Shown: positions 43,011 through 52,113 of the stretch, in pieces
Layout of the letters: each line of letters starts with the position of its first letter
Position numbering within the stretch: the stretch's first letter is position 1
Assembly (NCBI GenBank): GCA_046153995.1
Contig: JBJXEH010000049.1
Coordinates: 8,783 to 72,782 of the forward strand
Length of the DNA: 64,000 nucleotides
Reading direction: 5' to 3'
From: SZUA-430 sp046153995
GTDB taxonomy: Bacteria; Pseudomonadota; Alphaproteobacteria; Micropepsales; Micropepsaceae
Position numbers and translations under genes: made by a program
Notes under the pieces: model-generated
What the model was told of the DNA's origin: nothing
What the model saw: only the letters and a program-made list of their open reading frames with translations
The model's database searches: none

Positions 43011-43733
43011 ATGCTCACCCGCAAACAGTACGAACTTCTGATGTTCATTCACGAGCGTCTGCGTGAAACCGGCGTGGCGCCGTCATTCGACGAAATGAAA
43101 GAGGCGCTGGACCTACGATCGAAGTCTGGCATCCATCGCCTGATCACGGCGCTTGAGGAGCGCGGGTTCTTGCGTCGCCTCGCGCACCGCGCGCGGGCGC
43201 TCGAGGTGATCAAGCTGCCTGAGAACTCGAACATGCCAAAACCTCGCGCACGAACGGTTTCCGCCGCGGGGCACAAGCCAAGCCTCGGTATCGTCGATGG
43301 CGGCGGCATCCGGCCGCCGCACGCGAAGACCATTGGCTCGGGCTCCAAGAAGATTATCGAAGTGCCGATCATGGGCCGGATCGCCGCCGGTACGCCGATC
43401 GAGGCGCTGCAGAATGCAACCGACAACGTGCCGGTTGCTGAGGCGATGCTGGGCTCCGGTGAACATTTCGCGCTCGAAGTGACCGGCGACTCGATGATCA
43501 ACGCGGGTATCCTCAATGGTGACACGGTGTTGATCCACCGGACGGAAGACGCTTCGTCCGGGGATATCGTCGTGGCTCTGGTCGATTCCAGCGAAGCGAC
43601 GTTGAAGCGGTTGCGTAAGCGCGGTTCGCAGATCGCGCTCGAAGCTGCCAACCCAGCCTATGAAACGCGCATCTTCGGGCCGGACCGGGTCAAGGTGCAG
43701 GGCCGTTTGGTCGGGCTCGTCCGGCGTTACTGA
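43011..43733 (+). CDS. lexA: SOS repressor LexA
   Basis: A 240-residue repressor/autoprotease. The N-terminal winged HTH has RKQYELLMFIHERLRETG and SKSGIHRLITALEERGFL; the cleavage site Ala126-Gly127 lies in IAAGTPIE, and the catalytic Ser161 (TGDSMI) and Lys199 (SSEATLKRL) are in place. The ATG at 43011 starts the family sequence MLTRKQYELL. Two SOS boxes upstream show autoregulation. It is convergent with comEC, overlapping by seven bases. Confidence 0.96.
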   Translation: MLTRKQYELLMFIHERLRETGVAPSFDEMKEALDLRSKSGIHRLITALEERGFLRRLAHRARALEVIKLPENSNMPKPRARTVSAAGHKPSLGIVDGGGIRPPHAKTIGSGSKKIIEVPIMGRIAAGTPIEALQNATDNVPVAEAMLGSGEHFALEVTGDSMINAGILNGDTVLIHRTEDASSGDIVVALVDSSEATLKRLRKRGSQIALEAANPAYETRIFGPDRVKVQGRLVGLVRRY

Positions 43734-45898
43734 GTTTTTGCTACCCAAGGTCTATCGCCGCGCTCGCGTGCGACAGACGTCCATCGAACGATAGCGCCAT
43801 CGAGGCTTGCCGCGATGGCGCCTTCGGTTTGTAAGAGTTGCCGCGTCACGTTGAGTTGCGCCTGCTCGCATGGCGCGTTCCAACCTCGCGTTAAATCGAT
43901 CAGGATCGACGCGGTCGAGCAATCGTCGATCACCGCCTCGCGGCTCCAAGCGACGGTAGTGGAACTTTCGGGAAGGCCTCGAATCTGAGCGACGCAGCCT
44001 GCGGCGTCGCATTTGAAGCCGAGCGGATCGTCGGTCTCGATGTCCGTTATCTCACGCGGGTCACCATCGCGCCGCAACCAAACCTCGGCGTCAAATCGGC
44101 CGCGTCGCGACGACAGGAGATGGAGGCGATTGTCGGCACCCCGCACGGCGACATTGTCGCCGTCGGCCGTGATGAGGACATCGGGTTGTGTCGCCCAAAG
44201 CGCGGCGATGAGCCCGGCGAGAATTGGAATGGTACCCAGCCAACGCCAGGATGCTTGCCAGATTGCGATCCAAAGACCGCCCGCGGCGACGAGAACCAAG
44301 CTCTCCACCGGCCAAGCGCCGACCGATTGCGTCGCGCCCGGCCAGGAGGCGACCCAGTGCGCGACGACAAGCATCCAATCGATCCCCTCCCCCATCACCG
44401 CTAAAGGCAACGCTTCGAGGCCGAACGGCATCAGCAATAGCGCTAGCACGCCGGCCGGCATGATGACGAAGCTCACGATCGGCATCACGATCACGTTGGC
44501 CGCGACGCCGTAATCCGAGAACCGGTTGAAGTGGTATGCAGCAAACGGCGCCGTGGCGATGCCTGCGATCATGCTGGTGGCCGCCGCCGCCGCGAGCATA
44601 CGGCCCGCACGCAGAAGGATGCCTGGCGGTTCCGCGTCGGGTATCTTTCGCGCGGTCCACCATTCGTACGCCGCGATCAACGCGACGACGGCGGCGAACG
44701 ACATTTGGAAGCTCGGGTCCATCCACGCTTCAGGCGTCAGCAAAAGCACCACCGCGGCCGCAATCGCTACCGTGCGCATGCTGAGCGCGGTGCGATCGAA
44801 AATGATCGCGACGAGCGCGACAGCGATCATGACGAACGAGCGCTGCGTCGGCACTGATGCACCGCTGAGCAGCAGGTAACCCGCCGACGCCACGAGGGCT
44901 GCGGCCGCGGCCCACTTCTTCACGGGATAGTTCAGCGAAATTTGAGGCACGAACGCGAAGATCAACCGTAGCGCGGCGAAGAAGCCGAAACCCGCCAGCG
45001 CCATGTGCAGCCCCGAGATCGACAGTAGGTGCGCGAGGCTGGAGTCGCGCATGGCCTCGTTGTCTTCATCGGAGATCTGACCACGTTCGCCGGTTAGAAA
45101 CGCCGCCGCGATAGGCCCGGCGCGCGGCGATGTCGCCGCGATGATGCGCTCGCTGACATTGCGGCGGAGCCGGTTGATGGCGTCGGACATCTGCTCTTGG
45201 GTCGTCGGTTCACGAGGCGCCACGATGCGTTTGACGGGCGAGAGCGAGAAGCCGACGGCTCCGATGCCTTCGAACCAGAGCTTACGTCCAAAGTCATAGG
45301 CGCCCGGTGCAACCGGCGAGGGCAGTGGGCGAAGGCGCGCGCGCAACTCGATCCAATCGCCGGGGGCTATAGGCTCTGCTGGCCGGTTCACAGACACGCG
45401 GATGCGTTGCTGCGGCTCAGACAATGCCGGTGCCGTGCTGAAGACGCTCAACCACAGCCGGGTGCGCTTGTTGTCGGCGGGTTCGGATCGCTCCACGCGT
45501 GCCGTGATAGTCAGCAAGCGTGTTTCGCTCGTTAGCGGTTCTGTGCCGATGTTGTGGGTCCGCACCATTGCGAGCGACAGCCCGACGGCACAGGCAGCGA
45601 TGCAAGCAAGCGCCACACGCGGAATCTCTACGCCCAAAGCCGCTGCTAACAGCCAAGCGCCGACCGCCATTGGTGCCACGAAAGCGATCGCGAGCGGTGG
45701 TTCGAACGGCAGGCCGAAGTAGATGCCGATACCAACCCCTACGAATGCCGGAACAAACATGCCTCGCCGCAGCACATCGGCGTGCCATCCTGCGACGATG
45801 CCCGCGGGCAGCCAAAGCGCCGCCGAGTGGGCAAGCGAAACGGCATCGCGCCAGTACCAGCGCTGCAGCGTTTCGCCTTGGTTTACAGCCTCGCCCAA
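43727..45898 (-). CDS. comEC: ComEC/Rec2-family DNA uptake channel
   Basis: A 723-residue membrane protein with an N-terminal DUF4131-type OB region and the competence membrane domain (GERGQISDEDNEAMRDSSLAHLLSISGLHMAL, then PTQRSFVMIAVALVAI). The C-terminus has a DVLITADGDNVAVRG segment but no HxHxDH metal motif, so the lactamase-like domain is degenerate, as in other alphaproteobacteria. It would move single-stranded DNA across the inner membrane. No other competence genes are seen in the window. Confidence 0.9.
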   Translation of the reverse strand: MGEAVNQGETLQRWYWRDAVSLAHSAALWLPAGIVAGWHADVLRRGMFVPAFVGVGIGIYFGLPFEPPLAIAFVAPMAVGAWLLAAALGVEIPRVALACIAACAVGLSLAMVRTHNIGTEPLTSETRLLTITARVERSEPADNKRTRLWLSVFSTAPALSEPQQRIRVSVNRPAEPIAPGDWIELRARLRPLPSPVAPGAYDFGRKLWFEGIGAVGFSLSPVKRIVAPREPTTQEQMSDAINRLRRNVSERIIAATSPRAGPIAAAFLTGERGQISDEDNEAMRDSSLAHLLSISGLHMALAGFGFFAALRLIFAFVPQISLNYPVKKWAAAAALVASAGYLLLSGASVPTQRSFVMIAVALVAIIFDRTALSMRTVAIAAAVVLLLTPEAWMDPSFQMSFAAVVALIAAYEWWTARKIPDAEPPGILLRAGRMLAAAAATSMIAGIATAPFAAYHFNRFSDYGVAANVIVMPIVSFVIMPAGVLALLLMPFGLEALPLAVMGEGIDWMLVVAHWVASWPGATQSVGAWPVESLVLVAAGGLWIAIWQASWRWLGTIPILAGLIAALWATQPDVLITADGDNVAVRGADNRLHLLSSRRGRFDAEVWLRRDGDPREITDIETDDPLGFKCDAAGCVAQIRGLPESSTTVAWSREAVIDDCSTASILIDLTRGWNAPCEQAQLNVTRQLLQTEGAIAASLDGAIVRWTSVARERGDRPWVAKTQ

Positions 45899-45953
45899 CG
45901 GCGTTTCCTCGTGCTAAACGGGCGCGCCAAACCACACCGAACTGAAATCGACC

Positions 45954-47354
45954 ATGACCATCGTGACGCGCTTTGCGCCCTCCCCTACCGGCTATCTGCA
46001 CATCGGCGGCGCCCGGACCGCTCTCTTCAATTGGCTCTACGCGCGCCACACGGGCGGCACGTTTCGCCTGCGGATTGAAGACACCGACCGGCAGCGTTCG
46101 ACCCCAGCCGCGATCGACGCCATCATCGAGGGTATGGGGTGGTTGGGGCTAAATTGGGACGGCGAGGTCGTCTATCAGTTCGCAAGGGCCCAGCGGCACG
46201 CCGAAGTCGCCAAGCAATTGATGGAAAAAGGCCGGGCCTACCACTGCTATGCCTCGCCCGAAGAGCTTGAGGCGATGCGCGAAGACCAGCGGAAAACCGG
46301 CAAGCCCCTCCGTTACGACGGCCGCTGGCGCGACCGGCCCGCGACTGACGCGAAGCCCAACGTGCCCCCGGTCGTGCGCATCAAGGCCCCGCAAACGGGC
46401 GAGACGATCATCCACGACAAAGTGCAAGGCGACGTGCGTTTCGGCAACGACGTGCTCGACGATTTCATCCTACTCAGATCGGACGGCACGCCGACTTATA
46501 TGCTCTCCGTCGTCGTCGATGACTACGATATGGGCGTCACCCACGTCATCCGCGGCGACGACCATCTGACGAATGCCGCGCGGCAGCGGCAGATCATCGA
46601 CGCCATGGGCTGGCCGGTGCCGACTTACGCCCATCTGCCGCTGATGCATGGCGAGGATGGGCAGAAGCTATCGAAGCGGCACGGGGCGCTTGGCATCCAC
46701 GAGTACAAGGACCTGGGCTACCTGCCCGAAGCGATGCGGAACTATTTGCTGAGGCTCGGCTGGAGCCACGGCGACGACGAGACGATCTCGACCGAGCAAG
46801 CCATCGCCTGGTTCAACCTCGACAACATCGGCCGCAGCCCCGCACGTGTCGACTTCAAGAAGCTCGACAACCTGAACGGCCATTACATGCGCAGCGCGAG
46901 CGATGCGGTTCTCGCCGACGGGACTTTGGCGTTACTGAAGTCGAAAGGCGCCGCGGTGACTGACGATCTGCAAGCGAAGCTGATCGCCGCGATGCCGGGC
47001 CTCAAGGAACGCGCAAAGACGCTGGTCGAGCTTGCTGACGGCGCAAACTATCTGTTGGCGCAACGTCCGTTGGCGCTCGATGACAAGGCGCAGAAGCTGC
47101 TGACGCCCGAGGCCCGCGCCATCCTGGCAGGACTTGGGCCAGCGCTAGACGCGACCGCGGAATGGTCGGCGGCAGCGCTGGACGCAGCCACGCGCGTCTT
47201 CGCCGAGCAAAAGGGCCTCAAGCTCGGTGCAGTGGCGCAGCCTCTGCGGGCGGCCCTCACCGGCCGCAGCACGTCGCCGGGCGTCTTTGACGTCCTAGAG
47301 GTGCTGGGGCGGACGGAATCCTTAGCTCGGATTGGGGACCAGGCGCTGGGCTAG
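45954..47354 (+). CDS. gltX: Glutamyl-tRNA synthetase
   Basis: A 466-residue class I aminoacyl-tRNA synthetase. The HIGH-equivalent HIGG is near residue 17 (PTGYLHIGGARTALFN) and the KMSKS-equivalent is KLSKRHG. Alphaproteobacteria often have two GltX proteins, one charging tRNA-Gln for later amidation; which this is cannot be told. It is divergent from comEC, with 55 bp between the starts. Confidence 0.95.
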   Translation: MTIVTRFAPSPTGYLHIGGARTALFNWLYARHTGGTFRLRIEDTDRQRSTPAAIDAIIEGMGWLGLNWDGEVVYQFARAQRHAEVAKQLMEKGRAYHCYASPEELEAMREDQRKTGKPLRYDGRWRDRPATDAKPNVPPVVRIKAPQTGETIIHDKVQGDVRFGNDVLDDFILLRSDGTPTYMLSVVVDDYDMGVTHVIRGDDHLTNAARQRQIIDAMGWPVPTYAHLPLMHGEDGQKLSKRHGALGIHEYKDLGYLPEAMRNYLLRLGWSHGDDETISTEQAIAWFNLDNIGRSPARVDFKKLDNLNGHYMRSASDAVLADGTLALLKSKGAAVTDDLQAKLIAAMPGLKERAKTLVELADGANYLLAQRPLALDDKAQKLLTPEARAILAGLGPALDATAEWSAAALDAATRVFAEQKGLKLGAVAQPLRAALTGRSTSPGVFDVLEVLGRTESLARIGDQALG

Positions 47355-47488
47355 TCCACGGCCTAGAAAGTCCCGCCAATTGGCTTTTTCCGCCATTTCC
47401 TGCTTAAACTCGCTGGAGAATATTGCGGCGCACAATGGAACGGAGTACCCCCGGGCCCAACGTGCCAGAAGCTACTCAGGAGGTCCCC

Positions 47489-48802
47489 ATGCCCAAGCCC
47501 CCCTTCGCCTCGAAGTCCGGCGGCTCGGCCACCGTCGTCATCGGCAATAAAAGCATCGAGCTTCCGATCTCGCGCGGGACGATCGGGCCGGATGTTGTAG
47601 ATGTGCGCAAGCTTTACACCGACGGCGACGTGTTCACGTACGACCCGGGTTTCACGTCGACCGCGAGCTGCGAAAGCGCGATCACTTACATCGACGGCGA
47701 CGACGGCGTTCTGCTTTATCGCGGCTACCCGATAGAGCAGTTGGCGGAGCACAGCGATTTCATCGAAGTGTGCTACCTGTTGCTGCACGGCGATCTTCCC
47801 TCGGCCGACCAGCTGAAGACGTTCCGTAACGCGATCACGCGCCACACGATGGTGCATGAGCAGATCAGCATGTTCTTCCGCGGCTTCCGCCGCGATGCGC
47901 ACCCGATGGCGGTGATGTGTGGCGTCGTCGGCGCGCTGTCGGCGTTCTATCACGACTCGACCGACATCAACGATCCGATGCAGCGCACGATCGCGAGCCA
48001 TCGGATGATCGCGAAGATGCCGACGATTGCGGCGATGGCTTACAAATATTCGATCGGGCAGCCGTTTATCTACCCGCAGAACAACCTAAATTATTCCGAG
48101 AATTTTTTGCGGATGTGCTTTGCCGTGCCGGCTGAGGAGCACAAGTCGAACCCCGTGCTGGCCCGTGCGCTCGATCGCATTTTCATCCTGCACGCGGATC
48201 ATGAGCAGAACGCCTCGACGTCGACGGTGCGTTTGGCCGGTTCGTCCGGCGCCAATCCGTTTGCATGTATTGCGGCCGGTATCGCCTGCCTGTGGGGCCC
48301 GGCGCATGGCGGCGCGAACGAAGCGGCCCTCAAGATGCTGGAAGAGATCGGCCACGTCAGCCGCATCCCGGAATACGTCGCGCGGGCGAAGGACAAGAAC
48401 TCCGGCTTCCGCCTGATGGGCTTCGGCCACCGGGTCTACAAGAACTACGACCCGCGCGCGAAGGTGATGCAGCAGACGTGTCACGAAGTGCTCGACGAAC
48501 TGGGCATCCGCAACGACCCGCTGCTGCAGGTTGCAATGGAGCTTGAGAAAATCGCGCTCAATGACCCGTACTTCGTCGAGAAGAAGCTCTATCCGAATAT
48601 CGACTTCTATTCGGGCATCACGCTGAAGGCGCTTGGTTTCCCGACCTCGATGTTCACGGCGTTGTTCGCGCTCGCACGCACCGTCGGCTGGATTGCGCAA
48701 TGGGCCGAGATGATCGAGGACCCCAGCCAGAAGATCGGGCGGCCGCGGCAGCTCTACGTCGGCGCGCCGAAGCGCGACTACGTGCCGGTCCATAAACGGT
48801 AA
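47489..48802 (+). CDS. gltA: Citrate synthase
   Basis: A 437-residue type II citrate synthase of the TCA cycle. The active-site residues appear in LHADHEQNASTSTVR, GPAHGGANEAALKML and FGHRVYKNYDPRA. The ATG at 47489 follows CAGGAGG and begins the usual N-terminal extension; the upstream frame is not supported. It ends three bases from the convergent lpxB stop, and its terminator lies inside lpxB. Confidence 0.96.
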   Translation: MPKPPFASKSGGSATVVIGNKSIELPISRGTIGPDVVDVRKLYTDGDVFTYDPGFTSTASCESAITYIDGDDGVLLYRGYPIEQLAEHSDFIEVCYLLLHGDLPSADQLKTFRNAITRHTMVHEQISMFFRGFRRDAHPMAVMCGVVGALSAFYHDSTDINDPMQRTIASHRMIAKMPTIAAMAYKYSIGQPFIYPQNNLNYSENFLRMCFAVPAEEHKSNPVLARALDRIFILHADHEQNASTSTVRLAGSSGANPFACIAAGIACLWGPAHGGANEAALKMLEEIGHVSRIPEYVARAKDKNSGFRLMGFGHRVYKNYDPRAKVMQQTCHEVLDELGIRNDPLLQVAMELEKIALNDPYFVEKKLYPNIDFYSGITLKALGFPTSMFTALFALARTVGWIAQWAEMIEDPSQKIGRPRQLYVGAPKRDYVPVHKR

Positions 48803-48805
48803 GTT

Positions 48806-49996
48806 TTAAGCGGCGCCTTTGGGCGCCGTTTTCTTTTTCGGTTCGTCAAGCAATTTCAGAACGGCGCGCGCCGCGCGGATGCTTGGCTTTTCATCGCCCT
48901 GGCCGAGCGCCTTAACGGCCTCTGCGCATGCGGTTATTTGCGCAATACGCGCCGACGGGTTGGTGAGCAATTTGATGAGTTCCGCCGACAGGTTTTCGGC
49001 CGTGCATTCTTCCTGCACGAATTCCGGGATCGCTTCACGTTTCAAAATCAGGTTCACGAGCGTGATGTAGGGAACCTTGATGTAGCGGCGCGCAATTGCG
49101 GCCGTGATCTGCCCCACCCGGTACCCGATGACCATCGGCGTAGCCGCGAGCGCGAGTTCCGTTGCGACGGTGCCTGACGCGGCGAGTGCGACATCGGCCG
49201 CTTCAAACGCACCAAACTTGTCTTCCTGATCTTCGGTCACGAGGATCGCTTGGTCCCATTCGCCGGCCAGTTGGCGTACGCGCGCCGCAACGGTTGGCAC
49301 GGTTGGGATCACGACCTTAAGCGGGCCAGCGGCGCGCTGGGCACGTTCGACGGCCGCTCGAAAGACGGGCCATAGGAAACGTATCTCGCTTAAGCGGCTG
49401 CCCGGGAGCAGCACGAGAAGCCGGTCATCCGAGCCCATTCCGTGACGCGCGCGGAAGGCGGCGCCTACGCCCGGCGCAGGTGCACGTTCGATTACCGGAT
49501 GGCCTACAAAAGTAGCCGCAAGGTCCACGTTCGCAAAAAACGGCACCTCGAACGGCAACAGGCACATGACATGATCGAAGTACTCCGCCATCTGTGCCGC
49601 GCGCTTCGGTCTGGATGCCCACACTTGCGGGGCCACGTAGTCCACCAGCTTGAGGTCCGGGGCGCGTTTGCGGATGCGCTTGGCGACGTTATGGGTGAAG
49701 TCGGGGCTGTCGATTAGAACGACGATGTCCGGCTGTTGTTTGACCGCGAAGTTGGCTGCTTGGCGCATGCGCATGAGAATGCGGGGTAGTTTCGGTACCA
49801 CTTCGCGCAAGCCCATCACCGATGTGTCGTCGATCGAGAACAGGCTTTGCAGACCGGCCGCGCGCATGCGTTGGCCGCCGACGCCTACGATGCGCAGGCC
49901 CGATGGTGCCAGCGTTTTCAAGCCTTCGATAAGTTGGCCGCCGAGAGCATCGCCGGACGGCTCGCCGGCGATAAGCATGATGGTGCGCATTTTCAT
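48806..49996 (-). CDS. lpxB: Lipid-A-disaccharide synthase
   Basis: A 396-residue glycosyltransferase that joins two acylated glucosamine units in lipid A synthesis. The GEPSGD start, the VGVGGQRMRAAG region, IDSPDF, and the C-terminal AASGTVATELALAATPMVIGYR are all present. The ATG at 49996 overlaps the lpxI stop by four bases (ATGA). The last codons (encoding APKGAA) contain the stem of the gltA terminator. Confidence 0.95.
   Translation of the reverse strand: MKMRTIMLIAGEPSGDALGGQLIEGLKTLAPSGLRIVGVGGQRMRAAGLQSLFSIDDTSVMGLREVVPKLPRILMRMRQAANFAVKQQPDIVVLIDSPDFTHNVAKRIRKRAPDLKLVDYVAPQVWASRPKRAAQMAEYFDHVMCLLPFEVPFFANVDLAATFVGHPVIERAPAPGVGAAFRARHGMGSDDRLLVLLPGSRLSEIRFLWPVFRAAVERAQRAAGPLKVVIPTVPTVAARVRQLAGEWDQAILVTEDQEDKFGAFEAADVALAASGTVATELALAATPMVIGYRVGQITAAIARRYIKVPYITLVNLILKREAIPEFVQEECTAENLSAELIKLLTNPSARIAQITACAEAVKALGQGDEKPSIRAARAVLKLLDEPKKKTAPKGAA
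48811..48838 (+). terminator. Rho-independent terminator of gltA, inside the lpxB coding end
   Basis: cggcgcc (48811-48817) pairs with ggcgccg (48822-48828), followed by ttttctttttc on the plus strand. It ends the gltA transcript 9-36 bp after its stop. The same bases are the 3' codons of the minus-strand lpxB gene, so one sequence serves both. Confidence 0.85.
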
Positions 49997-50820
49997 GGGC
50001 TGCTCATGCTGGCGGCGCATACGAAGAGACCGAGTTCGTCGGACCTCGCGCGGACGGCGGCTTCGTCTACGATGACGCTCCGTCCGGCCTCGACAAGTAT
50101 GCCTGCCAGACCCGCCCGCGCTGCATTGATAACGGTGCTTTCACCTATGGCCGGAGGATCGATTGTGGGCAGTTGCGTTGGGGTCATCGCCTTTACAAGG
50201 ATTGCGTCCGAGCGTTTGCCGTCGCCCAACGTCTGCAGCATTGCATCCGTGCCTGCGCGCGATTCACTCGCGATGACAGCGCCGTTTTCGACGACGACCG
50301 CTTGGCCCCGGCGGGTGGCGCCGTGCTCCTTTGCAAGTTTCAAGGCACGCGAGAATTCGCCTTTCAGTGCAGGTCCCGGCAGTGTCTTTGTGAGGCAACC
50401 TTCGCGGGCCGCCAAGGCAGGGGCGGCATCTAGCGGCGAGACGACGCGAAAACCGCGCGATGTAAACATGTTCGCTATCGCGCGGTGCAGCGTGTCATCG
50501 TTGCGGCCGAACTGACCCAGGATGCGGGCCATGAACTCAAGGCCGCCGAGGTCCGGGCGGAGTTTGATGTTTTTGCCGTTCGGGCGTTCGAATTTCCCGG
50601 CGAACGTGATGTCCGCGCAACCTTGGCGGCGAAGTTCGGCGATGATCGCGCCGATCTTGCTGATGGCAAAGCGTGTGTGGGCGGTTGAGGCGGGCATCGG
50701 GCCGGCAAACTCGTCGATGGCGATCATGTGATAGGGGCGGTTCGCGCAGGCGCGTACGATCTCAAGCGGCAGCGCGCCTGCGCCTGCGACGATGCCCAGT
50801 TTCGGTAATGGCGGCGTCAC
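49993..50820 (-). CDS. lpxI: UDP-2,3-diacylglucosamine pyrophosphatase LpxI
   Basis: A 275-residue DUF1009/LpxI protein that makes lipid X, replacing LpxH as in many alphaproteobacteria. Visible segments are PKLGIVAGAGALPLEIVRAC at the start and GAPTR-like residues in LLVEAGRSVIVDEAAVR near the end. The GTG start at 50820 overlaps the lpxA stop by four bases (GTGA); no ATG fits as well, and the longer frame upstream lies in lpxA. Confidence 0.92.
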   Translation of the reverse strand: MTPPLPKLGIVAGAGALPLEIVRACANRPYHMIAIDEFAGPMPASTAHTRFAISKIGAIIAELRRQGCADITFAGKFERPNGKNIKLRPDLGGLEFMARILGQFGRNDDTLHRAIANMFTSRGFRVVSPLDAAPALAAREGCLTKTLPGPALKGEFSRALKLAKEHGATRRGQAVVVENGAVIASESRAGTDAMLQTLGDGKRSDAILVKAMTPTQLPTIDPPAIGESTVINAARAGLAGILVEAGRSVIVDEAAVRARSDELGLFVCAASMSSP

Positions 50821-51626
50821 GCGTTCTCGGAGCGGTTCTCGCGCTCGGGCATGCACAGCGGCCGGTTGCCGCCCGCACGGACGAAGTTCACGATTTCCAT
50901 GACTTCCTGCCGGTCGGCGAACAGTTCCGCGACGTCGGCCAAGCGTTCTTGGAACGTGCCTTCTTGCGCGAACAACAGGCGGTAGGCATTGCGCAATTCG
51001 TGGATTTGCTCGCGGTTGAAGCCGCGGCGCTTCAATCCGACGAGGTTCAGCCCTGCGAGGTGCGCGCGGTTGCCCATGACAGAGCCATACGGGATCAGGT
51101 CGCCTTCGAGGCCGGCCATACCGCCGACGAATGCGTGCTTGCCGATGCGGCTGAACTGGTGGACCGCCGCGCCGCCGCCGAGCCACACGTAGTCGTCAAC
51201 GACCACATGGCCGCCGATCATCGCGTTGTTTGCAAATACGCAGTGGCTGCCGACTTGGCAGTCGTGCGCGACGTGGCTGTCGGCCATGAACATGCAGTTG
51301 TCGCCGACGCGTGTCACGCCCGTGCCCTTTGCGGTGCCCGGGTTCATGGTCATGTGTTCGCGGATGATGTTGTTCGCGCCGATGATGAGGTCGGTCTCTT
51401 CGCCCTGGTAGGCTAGGCTTTGCGGCGGCTGGCCGAGGGATGCGAACGGATAGACGACAGTGCCCTTACCAACCGACGTGCGCCCGTCGACGCAGACGTG
51501 ATTGATGAGGCGCACGTTTGCGTCGAGCGTAACCTTCGGTCCCACGATGCAGAACGGGCCGATCTCGACCGTTTCGTGGACTTTCGCTGTCGGCGCAATA
51601 ACGGCAGTCGGGTGAACTTTAGTCAT
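50817..51626 (-). CDS. lpxA: UDP-N-acetylglucosamine O-acyltransferase
   Basis: A 269-residue left-handed beta-helix acyltransferase, the first step of lipid A synthesis. Hexapeptide repeats are clear (IGPFCIVGPKVTLDANV and others), and the catalytic His lies in MADSHVAHDCQVG. It overlaps fabZ by eight bases and lpxI by four, within the lpxD-fabZ-lpxA-lpxI-lpxB run. Confidence 0.96.
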   Translation of the reverse strand: MTKVHPTAVIAPTAKVHETVEIGPFCIVGPKVTLDANVRLINHVCVDGRTSVGKGTVVYPFASLGQPPQSLAYQGEETDLIIGANNIIREHMTMNPGTAKGTGVTRVGDNCMFMADSHVAHDCQVGSHCVFANNAMIGGHVVVDDYVWLGGGAAVHQFSRIGKHAFVGGMAGLEGDLIPYGSVMGNRAHLAGLNLVGLKRRGFNREQIHELRNAYRLLFAQEGTFQERLADVAELFADRQEVMEIVNFVRAGGNRPLCMPERENRSENA

Positions 51627-52113
51627 TTGTGTTTGTGGGCCTTCCTGCCTTGTCCATGATCATCGCGCTGTACTCAGCTTCCGCACACAGTTTGCCGTCG
51701 ACGTAAGCCTCGCCGGTGAAACGCCAAACGGGAGCACGGGCGCGCAGCAGTTTTACCGGGATTCGCAGCATGTCGCCGGGCACGACCGGATGACGGAAGC
51801 GCGCTTTGTCGATCGACATGAAATAGACGAGTTTGTCGGCGGCGTTGGCGTTCATCGAGTACATGACGAGCGCACCCGCCGTTTGCGCCATCGCCTCGAC
51901 GATCATCACCCCGGGCATCACCGGATGCCCCGGGAAGTGGCCCAAGAACACCGGATCGTTGATCGAGATCGCGCGAATGCCCGTGGCGCTTTGGTTCGGC
52001 ACGATGTCGACCATCTTGTCGATCAACAGCATCGGCGGGCGATGCGGCAGCAGTTCCAACAGCCGTTTCGTATCGGCGGCGGGGAGGTCACTCTTTTCCG
52101 GCGTCGCGCTCAT
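51619..52113 (-). CDS. fabZ: 3-hydroxyacyl-ACP dehydratase FabZ
   Basis: A 164-residue hotdog-fold dehydratase of fatty acid elongation. The catalytic His59 is in GHFPGHP and Glu73 in VEAMAQ, with the usual 14-residue spacing. The ATG at 52113 has GGAGCAAGA upstream and lies 26 bases inside the lpxD end. Its position balances 3-hydroxyacyl supply between phospholipid and lipid A. Confidence 0.95.
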   Translation of the reverse strand: MSATPEKSDLPAADTKRLLELLPHRPPMLLIDKMVDIVPNQSATGIRAISINDPVFLGHFPGHPVMPGVMIVEAMAQTAGALVMYSMNANAADKLVYFMSIDKARFRHPVVPGDMLRIPVKLLRARAPVWRFTGEAYVDGKLCAEAEYSAMIMDKAGRPTNTND

